DNA of 6,032 nucleotides, taken from Holosporaceae bacterium. GTDB lineage: Bacteria; Pseudomonadota; Alphaproteobacteria; UBA3830. This document shows positions 1 through 6,032 of the stretch, piece by piece (the stretch's first letter is position 1; each line of letters begins with the position of its first letter). The position numbers and the translations under genes are program-made. The DNA is taken from positions 1 through 6,032 of the forward strand of contig JAITDB010000135.1 of assembly GCA_031282785.1 (NCBI GenBank), in the 5' to 3' direction. Below the pieces are notes generated by a model. That model made no database searches. It was not told the DNA's origin and saw only the letters and a list, made by a program, of their open reading frames with translations.

Positions 1-64
1 GGCGTAAAATTTTCCTAAATTGGGATTCAGAAATATGAGTATTTTTTATGTATCTATTTTTCAT
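1..64 (-). CDS. Transposase N-terminus, IS1595-like, partial at window edge
   Basis: The first 21 codons of a minus-strand gene are visible. It starts with ATG at 64-62 and stays open to position 1. The protein begins MKNRYIKNTH, followed by ISESQFRKILR. From memory this matches the opening of IS1595-family transposases, which start with a basic segment and an 'ISE.KFR' helix ahead of a helix-turn-helix. A good Shine-Dalgarno (AGGA, positions 75-72 on the minus strand) sits 7 bases before the ATG, which supports a real start. The catalytic domain lies outside the window, so intactness cannot be judged. One end of the element should fall between about 65 and 141, but I could not identify a terminal inverted repeat without its partner. 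The family call is inference from a short stretch; that it is coding is fairly well supported. Confidence 0.55.
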   Translation of the reverse strand, partial: MKNRYIKNTHISESQFRKILR

Positions 65-93
65 TGATATATCCTACCTTATTGGGCTAGAAA
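64..93 (+). promoter_or_regulatory. Possible promoter for the YecA-like gene
   Basis: TTGATA at 64-69 and TAGAAA at 88-93 are separated by 18 bases, a loose sigma70-like pair (5/6 and 4/6 matches). Transcription would start near 100, giving a leader of about 40 bases before the ATG at 142. It overlaps the start of the divergent transposase gene, so it could be an outward promoter supplied by an IS end. This is pattern matching in AT-rich DNA and is weak. Confidence 0.2.
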
Positions 94-128
94 ATCAATC
101 TAATCTACTCTTGAACCAATATTTATTT

Positions 129-134
129 GAAGGA
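129..134 (+). promoter_or_regulatory. Shine-Dalgarno deciding the start at 142
   Basis: GAAGGA ends 7 bases before the ATG at 142-144, an ideal spacing. A TTG at 127 in the same frame would place this site inside the gene, so ATG 142 is the better start. Confidence 0.7.
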
Positions 135-141
135 AAAAATA

Positions 142-846
142 ATGCTGCCAGACTGGAATAATGAAGTATCCAAGCCTCTCTGCGATGAAGAGGTTGCGCA
201 ACTGAGCGAAATTCTTGACACGTTTCCAAATGAAGACGCCATGACTCTTGAAATGTTAGATGGATTTTTCACGGCACTTCATTGTTGTCCTAATATAATT
301 CCGGCAAGCGCTTATATACCCAAAATATTTGGCGAAGATAGCCTCGAAGCGGAGTTGCCGTTTGACGACGAGCATCAATTTCACTTTTTCCTCGGATTGC
401 TTACGCGCTATTGGGACGACGTTGCCGATCGTTTATGCAGCGGAAAATATGGACCGCGTCTCGAAGAGGATTCGGATGATGCTGGTTACGAGTGGGCAAT
501 CGGATTCCTCCTGGGAGTAGATTCGGCTGACGACGCATTTTCTCCGATAATGAAGGATGAGGAAGAAAGTATAGTCTTTTTCCCGATTTTTATCCTGGCT
601 TTTCAAGACACCGAGGACTCAGAACTATGTATATCTCAAGAAGAAATTACTCCGGAACTGCGAGAAGAATTGCTGATAGCTCTTTCCTTTAGCGTAACTT
701 TCATGTATCATCGGCTTCGTTTAAAGCAAAACAATATAGTTCTTCCAGAATTAGCACAATGGCATAAAATGGGAAGAAATGATCCATGTCCCTGCGGATC
801 TGGGAAAAAATATAAAAAATGCTGCCTAAATAGAGTTATACATTAG
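142..846 (+). CDS. UPF0149/YecA-family protein with C-terminal SEC-C motif
   Basis: The predicted product is a 234-residue acidic cytoplasmic protein. Residues about 20-185 match the UPF0149/YecA fold, with the family hallmark '[13 protein letters not shown]' near residues 33-45, a following 'F...[12 protein letters not shown]' helix, and '[11 protein letters not shown]' further on. Residues 211-228 form a SEC-C motif, [18 protein letters not shown], with C216, C218, C227 and C228 in the CxCx8CC metal-binding arrangement. In SecA and E. coli YecA this small domain binds zinc or iron and contacts ribosomes or SecB, so an accessory role in translation or protein export is likely but unproven. 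There is no signal peptide or membrane segment. ATG 142 is chosen over TTG 127 because of its Shine-Dalgarno. The last 11 bases overlap the convergent transporter gene. The protein looks intact. Family assignment is confident; function is not. Confidence 0.88.
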   Translation: MLPDWNNEVSKPLCDEEVAQLSEILDTFPNEDAMTLEMLDGFFTALHCCPNIIPASAYIPKIFGEDSLEAELPFDDEHQFHFFLGLLTRYWDDVADRLCSGKYGPRLEEDSDDAGYEWAIGFLLGVDSADDAFSPIMKDEEESIVFFPIFILAFQDTEDSELCISQEEITPELREELLIALSFSVTFMYHRLRLKQNNIVLPELAQWHKMGRNDPCPCGSGKKYKKCCLNRVIH

Positions 847-2076
847 TCGAAATAGATTTTTTGCAAATGTGTCCGACCGTGATTAGGCAGATGAGAGCAC
901 TGAGCGACATGTATAATCCTGGTCCGAAAAGCAAATTTAAATGTCCGACAAGAAATTCGTTTATCATTAGTGCGCTTCCGCCGAATATGGCCGTACTTAC
1001 AGACCACGCCAGACTGCTACCGCTGTATTTTGTGCCAGTTTTGAATTGTCTCAGCAGTATTGTAGATGCCGTAGCTGAGACGATGGCGTCAAGAACCCCG
1101 TATATCAATTGGCCCAGTACTGTATAGGAAAAATTACCGCTGATGGCTAGAAACATTATCAAAGGACTCAAGATCAAAGCAAAAAATAATCCGCTGAGGC
1201 ATATTTTATATCCGTCAAATTTATCGGCAAAGTAAGCGAAGATTGGAGTTAATATGGTGTTCAGCATTACTCCGATCGTAATTGCCGTTGCGCCCTGTCC
1301 CGCCGATAGACCGCCAATACTTACCGCCATGGTTCTGTAATATATATTTCCGGTGTAAACAAAAACCGAAATGAATATGGAAAAAGCAGCGGTGCAAGCC
1401 AAACCAGCTTTATTGTGACGCCAAGCAGCAGATATCGGAATATTAAATAGTTCATTATTTTCTTTGGCTCGGCAGAAGTCGTCGGTTTCTTTCATATCTC
1501 GGCGCAAATATATTGCGGCTAACGCAATAACAGCGCTCAACAGAAACGGAACTCTCCATAGAAAACTGCTGTTGGAAAAAGATACAAGCGTGGCAGCCAA
1601 ACTCCCCAGAGCCATACCAGCTGAAGATGCAAACGAAGTCCAGGAACCAGCCAAAAATGGGCGACGTTTATCGTATTCCGTGAGTAGCACTGTGGCGCCG
1701 TTGAATTCTCCACCAACAGCGACTCCTTGAATCATTCTCAAAATAATCAGAAGAAAAGAGGAAAGGCTGCCTATGGAGTCATATGTCGGTAATATTCCTA
1801 TGCCACAGGTCGCCAATGCCATTAGCAAAAGCGAAGCTATCATGGGCGTTTTGCGTCCGTATTTATCGCCGATGTGTCCGAAAATAATTGCTCCAACCGG
1901 GCGCATGATATAGCTGGCAGCGAACACTCCGTAAATTTTTAGACGTGCGAAAGTGGCATCATCGACGGGAAAAAATAAATGCGACAAATAATCTGCCATG
2001 TAGGCGAAAAATGTAAACTCCGCCCATTCTAACAAAGTGCCGAAACTTACAATAGCTACGTTTTTTTTAGACCCAT
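836..2076 (-). CDS. MFS transporter, metabolite:H+ symporter (ProP-like) type, start out of frame
   Basis: This encodes an inner-membrane secondary transporter with multiple hydrophobic helices, about 12 expected. MHS-family marks are [10 protein letters not shown] in the loop between helices 2 and 3, '[10 protein letters not shown]' before it, and '[20 protein letters not shown]' around helix 4. The family moves organic acids, proline, betaine or similar compounds with protons; the substrate here is unknown. The uninterrupted frame begins only at a TTG (2035-2033), which has no Shine-Dalgarno and would cut off half of the first helix. Upstream codons in the same frame read [16 protein letters not shown], a family-typical helix 1, but no ATG lies in that frame before a TAG at 2089-2087. 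The ATG with a good Shine-Dalgarno at 2076-2074 is one frame off, separated by A8 at 2068-2061, and meets TAG at 2058-2056. With A9 the product would be 413 residues starting MGLKKNVAIV. The gene lies 26 bases after bioB and is probably co-transcribed with it. It could be slippage-rescued, phase-variable, decaying, or affected by a sequence error. Confidence 0.8.
2061..2068 (-). repeat. A8 homopolymer that breaks the transporter reading frame
   Basis: There are eight consecutive T on the plus strand (A8 in the mRNA), seven bases after the start of the ATG. The stretch reads ATG GGT CT-A8-CGTAGC. Nine or six A would join the ATG to the transporter frame; eight lead to a stop at codon 7. A runs of this length are known sites of RNA polymerase slippage and of replication slippage. 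Confidence 0.85.
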
Positions 2077-2082
2077 GAGAGT

Positions 2083-2088
2083 TCTCCT
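2083..2088 (-). promoter_or_regulatory. Shine-Dalgarno of the transporter gene
   Basis: AGGAGA on the minus strand lies 6 bases before the ATG at 2076-2074. It shows that this ATG is the natural start, although it is out of frame with the body. It sits in the 26-base gap after bioB, as expected for a second operon gene. Confidence 0.75.
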
Positions 2089-2102
2089 AAAATTTTTTGG
2101 AA

Positions 2103-3047
2103 TTACAGCTGCGGATTTTCTATGCGAAGATTTAGTTTATCGAACAGCTTTCGATCGGCATTGTCTTTTATATTATCGACGGTCAGCAATTTTTCGCTGG
2201 AAAACAATGCGTTGGTGCCGGCAAATATGCACAGAGCCTGGGTCGATTCGGACAGCGTGTTCCGTCCAGCGGCGATTTTCACGTAGGACTTCGGCATCAG
2301 AATGCGCGCCAGCGCGATCATTCTTACGAAATCAAAGTCGTCTATGGGACTTGAATCGTCGACACGCGTGCCGGGAATTTTCACCAGCTTATTTATGGGC
2401 ACACAGCGGGGCGGAATTTCTAGATTTGCGAGCAAAACCAGCATTTTGATTCGGTCTTCGTTGGTCTCTCCCATGCCGACAATACCTCCGGAGCACACGT
2501 TGATGCCGGCTTCTTGTATCATTTCTATCGTTCTGATGCGATCGTCGATGGTTCTGGTAGACACGATGTGCGAATAAAACTCCGGAGATGTGTCCACGTT
2601 GTGATTATAATAATCCAGGCCGGATTTTTTTAATTTTGCTGCTTGGGGCTCCGTTAAAAAACCGAGTGTGACACAAGTTTCCAATCCGAGAGCTTTTACG
2701 GACGTCACCATTGCACATATTTTCTCAAATTCGGCTTCGGACGTCATACAGCGGCCGGACGCACTCATGCAGAATCGACTCGCGCCGCGTTCTTTGGCTC
2801 GGCGAGCCACTTCTAGTACTGTCTCCGGATCTAGCATTGGCTGCTTCGGGATCTTCGTTTCGTTTCTGACCGATTGGGCACAGTAGGCGCAATCTTCGGA
2901 GCATCCTCCGGTTTTCACGCTCAGGATATCGCTGATCTGCACCGATTGTTCGTCGAAATTCTGTACGTGAACTTCGTGAGCAGTGCTCAATAATTTAAAA
3001 AATGGATAGTTAAAGATATCCAGTGCTTTTCCGAAGGTAATTTTCAT
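2103..3047 (-). CDS. bioB: Biotin synthase
   Basis: This is a radical-SAM enzyme that inserts sulfur into dethiobiotin, the last step of biotin synthesis, in the cytoplasm. At 314 residues it is close to, slightly below, the usual 320-350. The radical [4Fe-4S] motif CxxxCxxC is C49, C53 and C56 (GGCSEDCAYCAQS). The ligands of the second [2Fe-2S] cluster, which supplies the sulfur, are all present by alignment from memory: C93 (RFCM), C125 (ETCVTLG), C185 (VCSGGIVGMGET) and R262 (AAGRNTLSES), matching C97, C128, C188 and R260 of E. coli. The substrate-site YNHNVDTSPEFY segment starts at residue 147. All key residues are kept, so it should be active. The start ATG (3047-3045) has AGGA 6 bases upstream. 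No other bio genes are visible; the only partner is the downstream transporter. Two 60-base samples (2221-2280 and 2701-2760) gave 57% and 52% G+C, richer than much of the transporter gene. Confidence 0.96.
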   Translation of the reverse strand: MKITFGKALDIFNYPFFKLLSTAHEVHVQNFDEQSVQISDILSVKTGGCSEDCAYCAQSVRNETKIPKQPMLDPETVLEVARRAKERGASRFCMSASGRCMTSEAEFEKICAMVTSVKALGLETCVTLGFLTEPQAAKLKKSGLDYYNHNVDTSPEFYSHIVSTRTIDDRIRTIEMIQEAGINVCSGGIVGMGETNEDRIKMLVLLANLEIPPRCVPINKLVKIPGTRVDDSSPIDDFDFVRMIALARILMPKSYVKIAAGRNTLSESTQALCIFAGTNALFSSEKLLTVDNIKDNADRKLFDKLNLRIENPQL

Positions 3048-3086
3048 TAGGATTCCTATAAAAATTTGTTGATTACGTCGTAGGTT

Positions 3087-3191
3087 CTAGCCAAATCGTC
3101 TTAATATCTCCCAAACTTCTAATAATAATCTACTATTTTGCAAAGTTTTAATCAAATCACTATCGTAGGGAATAATAGAAAGTATTTTCAG
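3087..3191 (-). pseudogene. Possible C-terminal remnant of a decayed gene
   Basis: About 34 codons ending in TAG (3089-3087) translate to a protein-like sequence beginning LKILSIIPYDSDL and ending LLLEVWEILRRFG. The hydrophobic spacing, the 'IPYD' turn and the closing amphipathic helix look more like a real domain end than random AT-rich translation. The open frame continues upstream into the proS start, but I find no credible start codon with a Shine-Dalgarno there. If real, it is the tail of a gene whose front was lost. The 'IPYD..L...L..' pattern is loosely like the end of MinD/CpaE-type ATPases, but this is only a resemblance. It could also be chance. Confidence 0.22.
3127..3155 (-). promoter_or_regulatory. 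Possible promoter of the bioB operon
   Basis: On the minus strand TTGATT (3155-3150) and TAGATT (3132-3127) are exactly 17 bases apart. Transcription would start about 70-75 bases before the bioB ATG. It lies inside the possible gene remnant. AT-rich DNA gives such pairs often, so confidence is low. Confidence 0.2.
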
Positions 3192-3320
3192 TTTAGAAAA
3201 CCCCTTGATGCTGCATTTTGAATTATTTTTGCTCTCTCCATTATTAAGAAACAAAAGTTTCCGTTGTAAAACTTCTTGATTTTTTAGGGAGAATGTAATA
3301 CATATGATTATTATTTTTGC

Positions 3321-3327
3321 GGGAGGT
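3321..3327 (+). promoter_or_regulatory. Shine-Dalgarno deciding the proS start
   Basis: GGGAGGT lies just before the ATG at 3331, with only 3 bases between. The spacing is short but the match is strong. An earlier in-frame ATG at 3304 has AGGGAGA 11 bases upstream. It would add nine residues (MIIIFAGGA), which are unlike the family and are encoded by this site. Confidence 0.5.
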
Positions 3328-3330
3328 GCC

Positions 3331-4620
3331 ATGTTATTTTCGAAATTTTTTGCTCCGACGTCCCGGGACACTCCTGCTGATGCCAAAATCGCATCGCACA
3401 TATTGATGCTGAGATCTGGCATGATTTCTCAGGCAGCATCTGGCATATATTATTGGCTCCCGCTAGCAGTTCGAGTCCTGGACAAAATTTCCGGCATAAT
3501 CCATGAGGAGCAGGAGCGCATAAATTCCCAGAAAATGTACTTCACCACGATTCAGCCAGCGGACTTATGGCAGGAGAGCGGCCGCTACGAGGCCTACGGC
3601 AAGGAAATGCTACGATTGAAGGATCGCAAAGGCGGCGATTTCCTCTACAGTCCAACCAACGAAGAGCAGGCCACCGACGTTTTCAGAAAATACGTCAAGA
3701 GTTATCGCGGACTTCCGTTGTGTCTCTATCAGATTCATTGGAAATTCCGGGACGAAATTCGTCCGAGATTCGGCGTTATGAGAGGGCGCGAATTTTTGAT
3801 GAAGGATGCATACTCCTTTGATATAAATTTCGAGGGAGCCAAGGCTGCCTACATGAACATGTTCCGTGCATATATCAAGACATTTCGTCGCATGGGACTA
3901 ACGCCGATTCCAGTGCAAGCGGACTCCGGAGCCATTGGCGGCAACATGAGTCATGAATTTCAAATATTGGCGGATACCGGCGAAAGCACTCTGTACTACG
4001 ACAAAAAATTATCGACAGCCTCGGACGAAGAACTCATGATCATATTCGCCGTCGCCGACGAAAAATACGATCCAAACACGTGTCCAATTCCGGAAAACGA
4101 ATTAATGGTTTCAAAAGGCATTGAAGTCGGACATATTTTTTACTTCGGCACCAAGTATTCCAAAGCCATGAATGTGTTCGTACTAGATGAAAACGGCAAT
4201 AAGATATATCCGGAAATGGGATCCTACGGCATTGGCGTGTCGCGATTGATTGCGGCCATCATAGAATCGTCCCACGACGAAAAAGGTATCGTATGGCCGG
4301 AAGCTGTGGCTCCGTTTGATCTAACCATACTCAATTTGCATCATAAAAATGAAAAATGCCGCGAGGTCTCTCAAAAAATCTACGATGCCATAAATTGCAA
4401 TTGCTGCTGCAGTAATGCTTCGACGAAAAAAGAAGTGCTCTACGACGATCGAGAAATCAGCGTTGGAGAAAAATTGGCCGACGCAGATCTCATCGGAATT
4501 CCATGGCAGATACTGGTAGGAGAGAAAAAAATAAAAAACGACATCGTGGAACTCAAAAATAGAAAAACCGGAGAGGTAATCGAGATGTCTCCGGAAAAAA
4601 TAATTGGGAGATTTCGATAA
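3331..4620 (+). CDS. proS: Prolyl-tRNA synthetase, short alphaproteobacterial type
   Basis: This class II aminoacyl-tRNA synthetase charges tRNA-Pro with proline. From ATG 3331 it is 429 residues, typical of the alphaproteobacterial form and much shorter than the roughly 570-residue E. coli enzyme. Motif 1 lies around residues 30-60 (GMISQAASGIYYWLPL). TNEE, in the active-site loop, is at 109-112. Motif 2 is at 139-163 (FRDEIRPRFGVMRGREF and on). Motif 3 is at 297-312 (GSYGIGVSRL). 'GHIFYFGTKYS' begins at 267. The roughly 180-residue editing insert normally found between motifs 2 and 3 is absent, so mischarged Ala-tRNA-Pro would need a separate editing protein. The C-terminal anticodon-binding domain (about 325-429) includes VLYDDRE and ADADLIGIPWQILVG. 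An unusual Cys cluster (C356, C358, C359, C360) lies in a variable loop there. The start is set by alignment to the family (MLFSKFFAPTSRDTP). lolC follows after 2 bases. Confidence 0.96.
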   Translation: MLFSKFFAPTSRDTPADAKIASHILMLRSGMISQAASGIYYWLPLAVRVLDKISGIIHEEQERINSQKMYFTTIQPADLWQESGRYEAYGKEMLRLKDRKGGDFLYSPTNEEQATDVFRKYVKSYRGLPLCLYQIHWKFRDEIRPRFGVMRGREFLMKDAYSFDINFEGAKAAYMNMFRAYIKTFRRMGLTPIPVQADSGAIGGNMSHEFQILADTGESTLYYDKKLSTASDEELMIIFAVADEKYDPNTCPIPENELMVSKGIEVGHIFYFGTKYSKAMNVFVLDENGNKIYPEMGSYGIGVSRLIAAIIESSHDEKGIVWPEAVAPFDLTILNLHHKNEKCREVSQKIYDAINCNCCCSNASTKKEVLYDDREISVGEKLADADLIGIPWQILVGEKKIKNDIVELKNRKTGEVIEMSPEKIIGRFR

Positions 4621-4622
4621 AA

Positions 4623-5861
4623 GTGTTTAAAACAGAGCTATTAATTGCCTGGAGATACATAAAATCCAACAGAAGGGAGAAATTTATTTCAGCGATAGCA
4701 GCTTTCTCGCTTGTGGGCATAGCTCTGGGAGTGGCTACACTGATCATTGTGACCTCTGTTATGAATGGTTTTCGCAAAGAATTCACAGAGCGGGTCATTG
4801 GTTTTAATGGTCATGTTGCACTACATCCGCTGAACGACAGCGTGAATTACGAAGACACTGTGCAGCAGATCGCCTCCCTAGACGGCGTCAGGCAAGTGGT
4901 GCCGGTGATCGAAAAGCAGGCGCTGCTGTCTAACGGCAAAAGCGTGCGGGGAGCACTCTGCCACGGCATTGCTCCGGACGATTTGGGGCAGAAGGAGCTA
5001 ATCGTAGACGGTATCCAGAGCGGAGACATCGCTGATTTTTCCACCGAAGACAGCATTGTGGTTGGAGAATCGCTGGCGCATCGCTCTGGACTCGATCTGG
5101 GAGACGACGTGATAATCATGGTTCCGGAATTGGATGAAACTGGATTCGGATTCGTGCCACGCAAAAAAACTTTCAAATTGGTAGCAACGTTTAAATCCGG
5201 TATGCATGAATATGATATGTCTGTGGTCTTTATTCCGCTGGAAATGTCTCAGAAGTTGTTCAAAATGCCCCGAATGGTGAACACGATTTCTGTTTTTGTG
5301 GACGATCCCATGAAAATATCTGCAATAAAATCCCAGATAGACGCAAAATTTTCCGACGATTTTCACGTCACAGATTGGCAGGAAAACAACAGCTCGTTCA
5401 TGAAAGCCGTCGAAATCGAGCGCAATGTGATGTTTCTCATTCTAACGCTTATAATTCTTGTGGCCAGTTTCAATGTAATTTCTTGCATGATCATGCTGGT
5501 AAAAGACAAAGAAAAAGACATCGCTATTCTCAGAACCATCGGACTGACTAGAAGATCCGTTTCCAGAATATTTTTTATGATTGGCGCCTTCATCGGGATT
5601 TTCGGCACGAGCATTGGGACAATTCTCGGATTGCTGTTTTCTATGAATATCCAAAAAATACAGGCGCTGCTGGAAAATTTGCTGCAAACGCAGGTCTTTT
5701 CTCCGGAAGTGTATTTCTTGACGCATTTGCCGTCGCTGCTGCGTCCGGAAGATGTCGTAGTGACTGTTGTGGTATCGCTGATTTTATCTTGCCTATCGAC
5801 TTTATACCCGGCAAAAAAAGCAAGCCGCATAAATCCGGTGGAAATATTAAGATACGCGTAA
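4623..5861 (+). CDS. lolC: Lipoprotein-releasing ABC transporter permease, LolC/LolE family
   Basis: This inner-membrane permease, with the LolD ATPase, releases lipoproteins from the inner membrane to the LolA carrier. It is 412 residues, normal for the family. The layout is a short cytoplasmic N-terminus with the family opening 'AWRYIKSNRREKFISAIA' and membrane helix 1 at about 22-46. A large periplasmic MacB-type domain follows at about 47-265, then helices at about 268-292, 314-342 and 378-396. The cytoplasmic loop 293-313 (KDKEKDIAILRTIGLTRRSV) is the coupling segment that contacts LolD. The C-terminus YPAKKASRINPVEILRYA is a family signature. The start is GTG, 2 bases after the proS stop, with GGGAGA 11 bases upstream inside proS, so translation is probably coupled. 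A single LolC/E-type gene is common in alphaproteobacteria and would work as a homodimer. No lolD begins in the remaining 171 bases, which is less usual. Nothing suggests damage. Naming it lolC rather than lolE is by convention. Confidence 0.94.
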   Translation: MFKTELLIAWRYIKSNRREKFISAIAAFSLVGIALGVATLIIVTSVMNGFRKEFTERVIGFNGHVALHPLNDSVNYEDTVQQIASLDGVRQVVPVIEKQALLSNGKSVRGALCHGIAPDDLGQKELIVDGIQSGDIADFSTEDSIVVGESLAHRSGLDLGDDVIIMVPELDETGFGFVPRKKTFKLVATFKSGMHEYDMSVVFIPLEMSQKLFKMPRMVNTISVFVDDPMKISAIKSQIDAKFSDDFHVTDWQENNSSFMKAVEIERNVMFLILTLIILVASFNVISCMIMLVKDKEKDIAILRTIGLTRRSVSRIFFMIGAFIGIFGTSIGTILGLLFSMNIQKIQALLENLLQTQVFSPEVYFLTHLPSLLRPEDVVVTVVVSLILSCLSTLYPAKKASRINPVEILRYA

Positions 5862-5935
5862 AATAATCAGGAGCATTCGAGACGAATCATGGATGCTTCG
5901 ATGATAGTGTAGCTTACCACCCTACGAATAAAATA

Positions 5936-6032
5936 ATGAAAGCCGACCCCAGTGCCGTGCAGGACATTTTCCACCAGGTATCATTTTATCAAAAAAGTGT
6001 CAAAAAAAACGTTAACATCTCGAAAATTAACG
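5936..6032 (+). CDS. Unassigned possible coding start, partial at window edge
   Basis: The frame from ATG 5936 stays open for 32 codons to the last base. The peptide is mildly basic toward its end (SVKKNVNISKIN) and has no motif I know. There is no ribosome binding site, and the frame includes an A8 run at 6002-6009. It may be chance. Confidence 0.2.
   Translation, partial: MKADPSAVQDIFHQVSFYQKSVKKNVNISKIN
6010..6032. repeat. Short inverted repeat at the window end
   Basis: CGTTAA at 6010-6015 and TTAACG at 6027-6032 are perfect 6-base inverted copies with an 11-base spacer, preceded by A8. The arms might extend past the window. It could be a hairpin or an operator, or chance, since GTTAAC-type words are common in AT-rich DNA. 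Confidence 0.3.

Larger units (their letters stand above)
3048..3330. other. AT-rich divergent intergenic region between bioB and proS
   Basis: This region of about 280 bases must hold the promoters of both the bioB operon (minus) and the proS operon (plus). I see no tRNA, no rho-independent terminator and no clear BirA or BioR operator. Its bioB-proximal third contains a minus-strand stretch that reads like the tail of a protein and is listed separately. A weak plus-strand pair, TTCTTG at 3274-3279 and TAATAC at 3297-3302 with a 17-base gap, could serve proS. Confidence 0.6.
5862..6032 (+). other. Region after lolC with no recognised gene; unassigned frame open to the edge
   Basis: No lolD-like, tRNA or terminator sequence is seen here. 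One plus-strand frame is open from the TAA at 5864-5866 to the window end. Its only ATG is at 5936, giving 32 visible codons that begin MKADPSAVQDIFHQVSFYQ. It lacks a Shine-Dalgarno and I do not recognise it. A second tiny frame, ATG 5889 to TAG, encodes only seven residues behind a distant AGGAG (5869-5873). A small perfect hairpin (ATTCG, loop AGA, CGAAT) lies at 5875-5887. The region may be a leader, a decayed gene or the start of an unknown gene. Confidence 0.4.

Noticed and set aside
127..141. TTG start for the YecA-like gene
   Set aside because: The Shine-Dalgarno at 129-134 is placed for ATG 142, and the five extra codons are encoded by that site.
2075..2449. Plus-strand open frames inside bioB and the transporter, and minus-strand frames inside lolC
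   Set aside because: They lie opposite well-identified conserved genes, lack ribosome sites and show no protein features; they are shadows.
1460..2804. Repeated word TTCTTTGGCTCGG at about 1460 and 2791
   Set aside because: It falls in two unrelated genes, both encoding an Arg-Ala-Lys-Glu stretch with the same codons, so it is most likely chance.
3304..3330. Earlier in-frame ATG for proS adding MIIIFAGGA
   Set aside because: The extra residues are unlike the ProRS N-terminus and include the GGGAGGT ribosome site; the family alignment begins at 3331.
3048..3330. Biotin operator (BirA or BioR) upstream of bioB
   Set aside because: TTGTAAAAC at 3264-3272 resembles a BirA half-site, but no matching second half is present at the right distance. 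No TTATNNATAA-like BioR box was found.
5875..5887. Hairpin after lolC as a transcription terminator
   Set aside because: The stem is only 5 bases with a 3-base loop and has no following T run.
6002..6009. Second A8CGT run, like the one at the transporter start
   Set aside because: The surrounding sequence and translation do not match the transporter, so there is no evidence of a duplicated start.

Overview
This window looks like part of an alphaproteobacterial chromosome, probably from a host-associated or intracellular lineage. The evidence is as follows. The prolyl-tRNA synthetase is the short alphaproteobacterial type, with no inserted editing domain. It is followed two bases later by a LolC/LolE lipoprotein-export permease, and I know this proS-lolC order from alphaproteobacteria. 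Base composition is moderately AT-rich and the intergenic DNA is very AT-rich. A transposase start, a gene-remnant-like stretch and a frame-disrupted transporter start suggest a genome with some decay. The taxonomic inference (Rickettsiales/Holosporales-like) rests on family knowledge and was not searched.

Layout. Positions 1-64 (minus) hold the start of an IS transposase, probably IS1595-type, running off the left edge. Divergent from it, 142-846 (plus) encodes a UPF0149/YecA-like protein with a C-terminal SEC-C metal-binding motif. Its stop overlaps by 11 bases the convergent stop of an MFS transporter of the metabolite:H+ symporter type (836-2076, minus). That transporter lies 26 bases downstream of bioB (2103-3047, minus), so the two probably form a bioB-transporter operon. 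An AT-rich divergent gap of about 280 bases (3048-3330) may contain the tail of a decayed gene. Then proS (3331-4620) and lolC (4623-5861) form a tight plus-strand operon. The last 171 bases hold no recognisable gene, only an unassigned frame that stays open to the window edge.

The most notable point is the start of the MFS gene. The ATG with a good Shine-Dalgarno (codon at 2076-2074) is one frame away from the transporter body because of a run of eight A residues at 2068-2061. Adding one A restores a complete family-typical first membrane helix. This could be transcriptional slippage, an on/off homopolymer switch, early decay or a sequencing error.

The genes serve separate roles: cofactor synthesis plus uptake (bioB with the transporter), translation (proS), envelope lipoprotein sorting (lolC) and a ribosome- or SecB-associated type of accessory protein (the YecA-like gene). 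I see no clearly new multi-gene system. A lone bioB joined to a transporter is the most interesting functional pairing.
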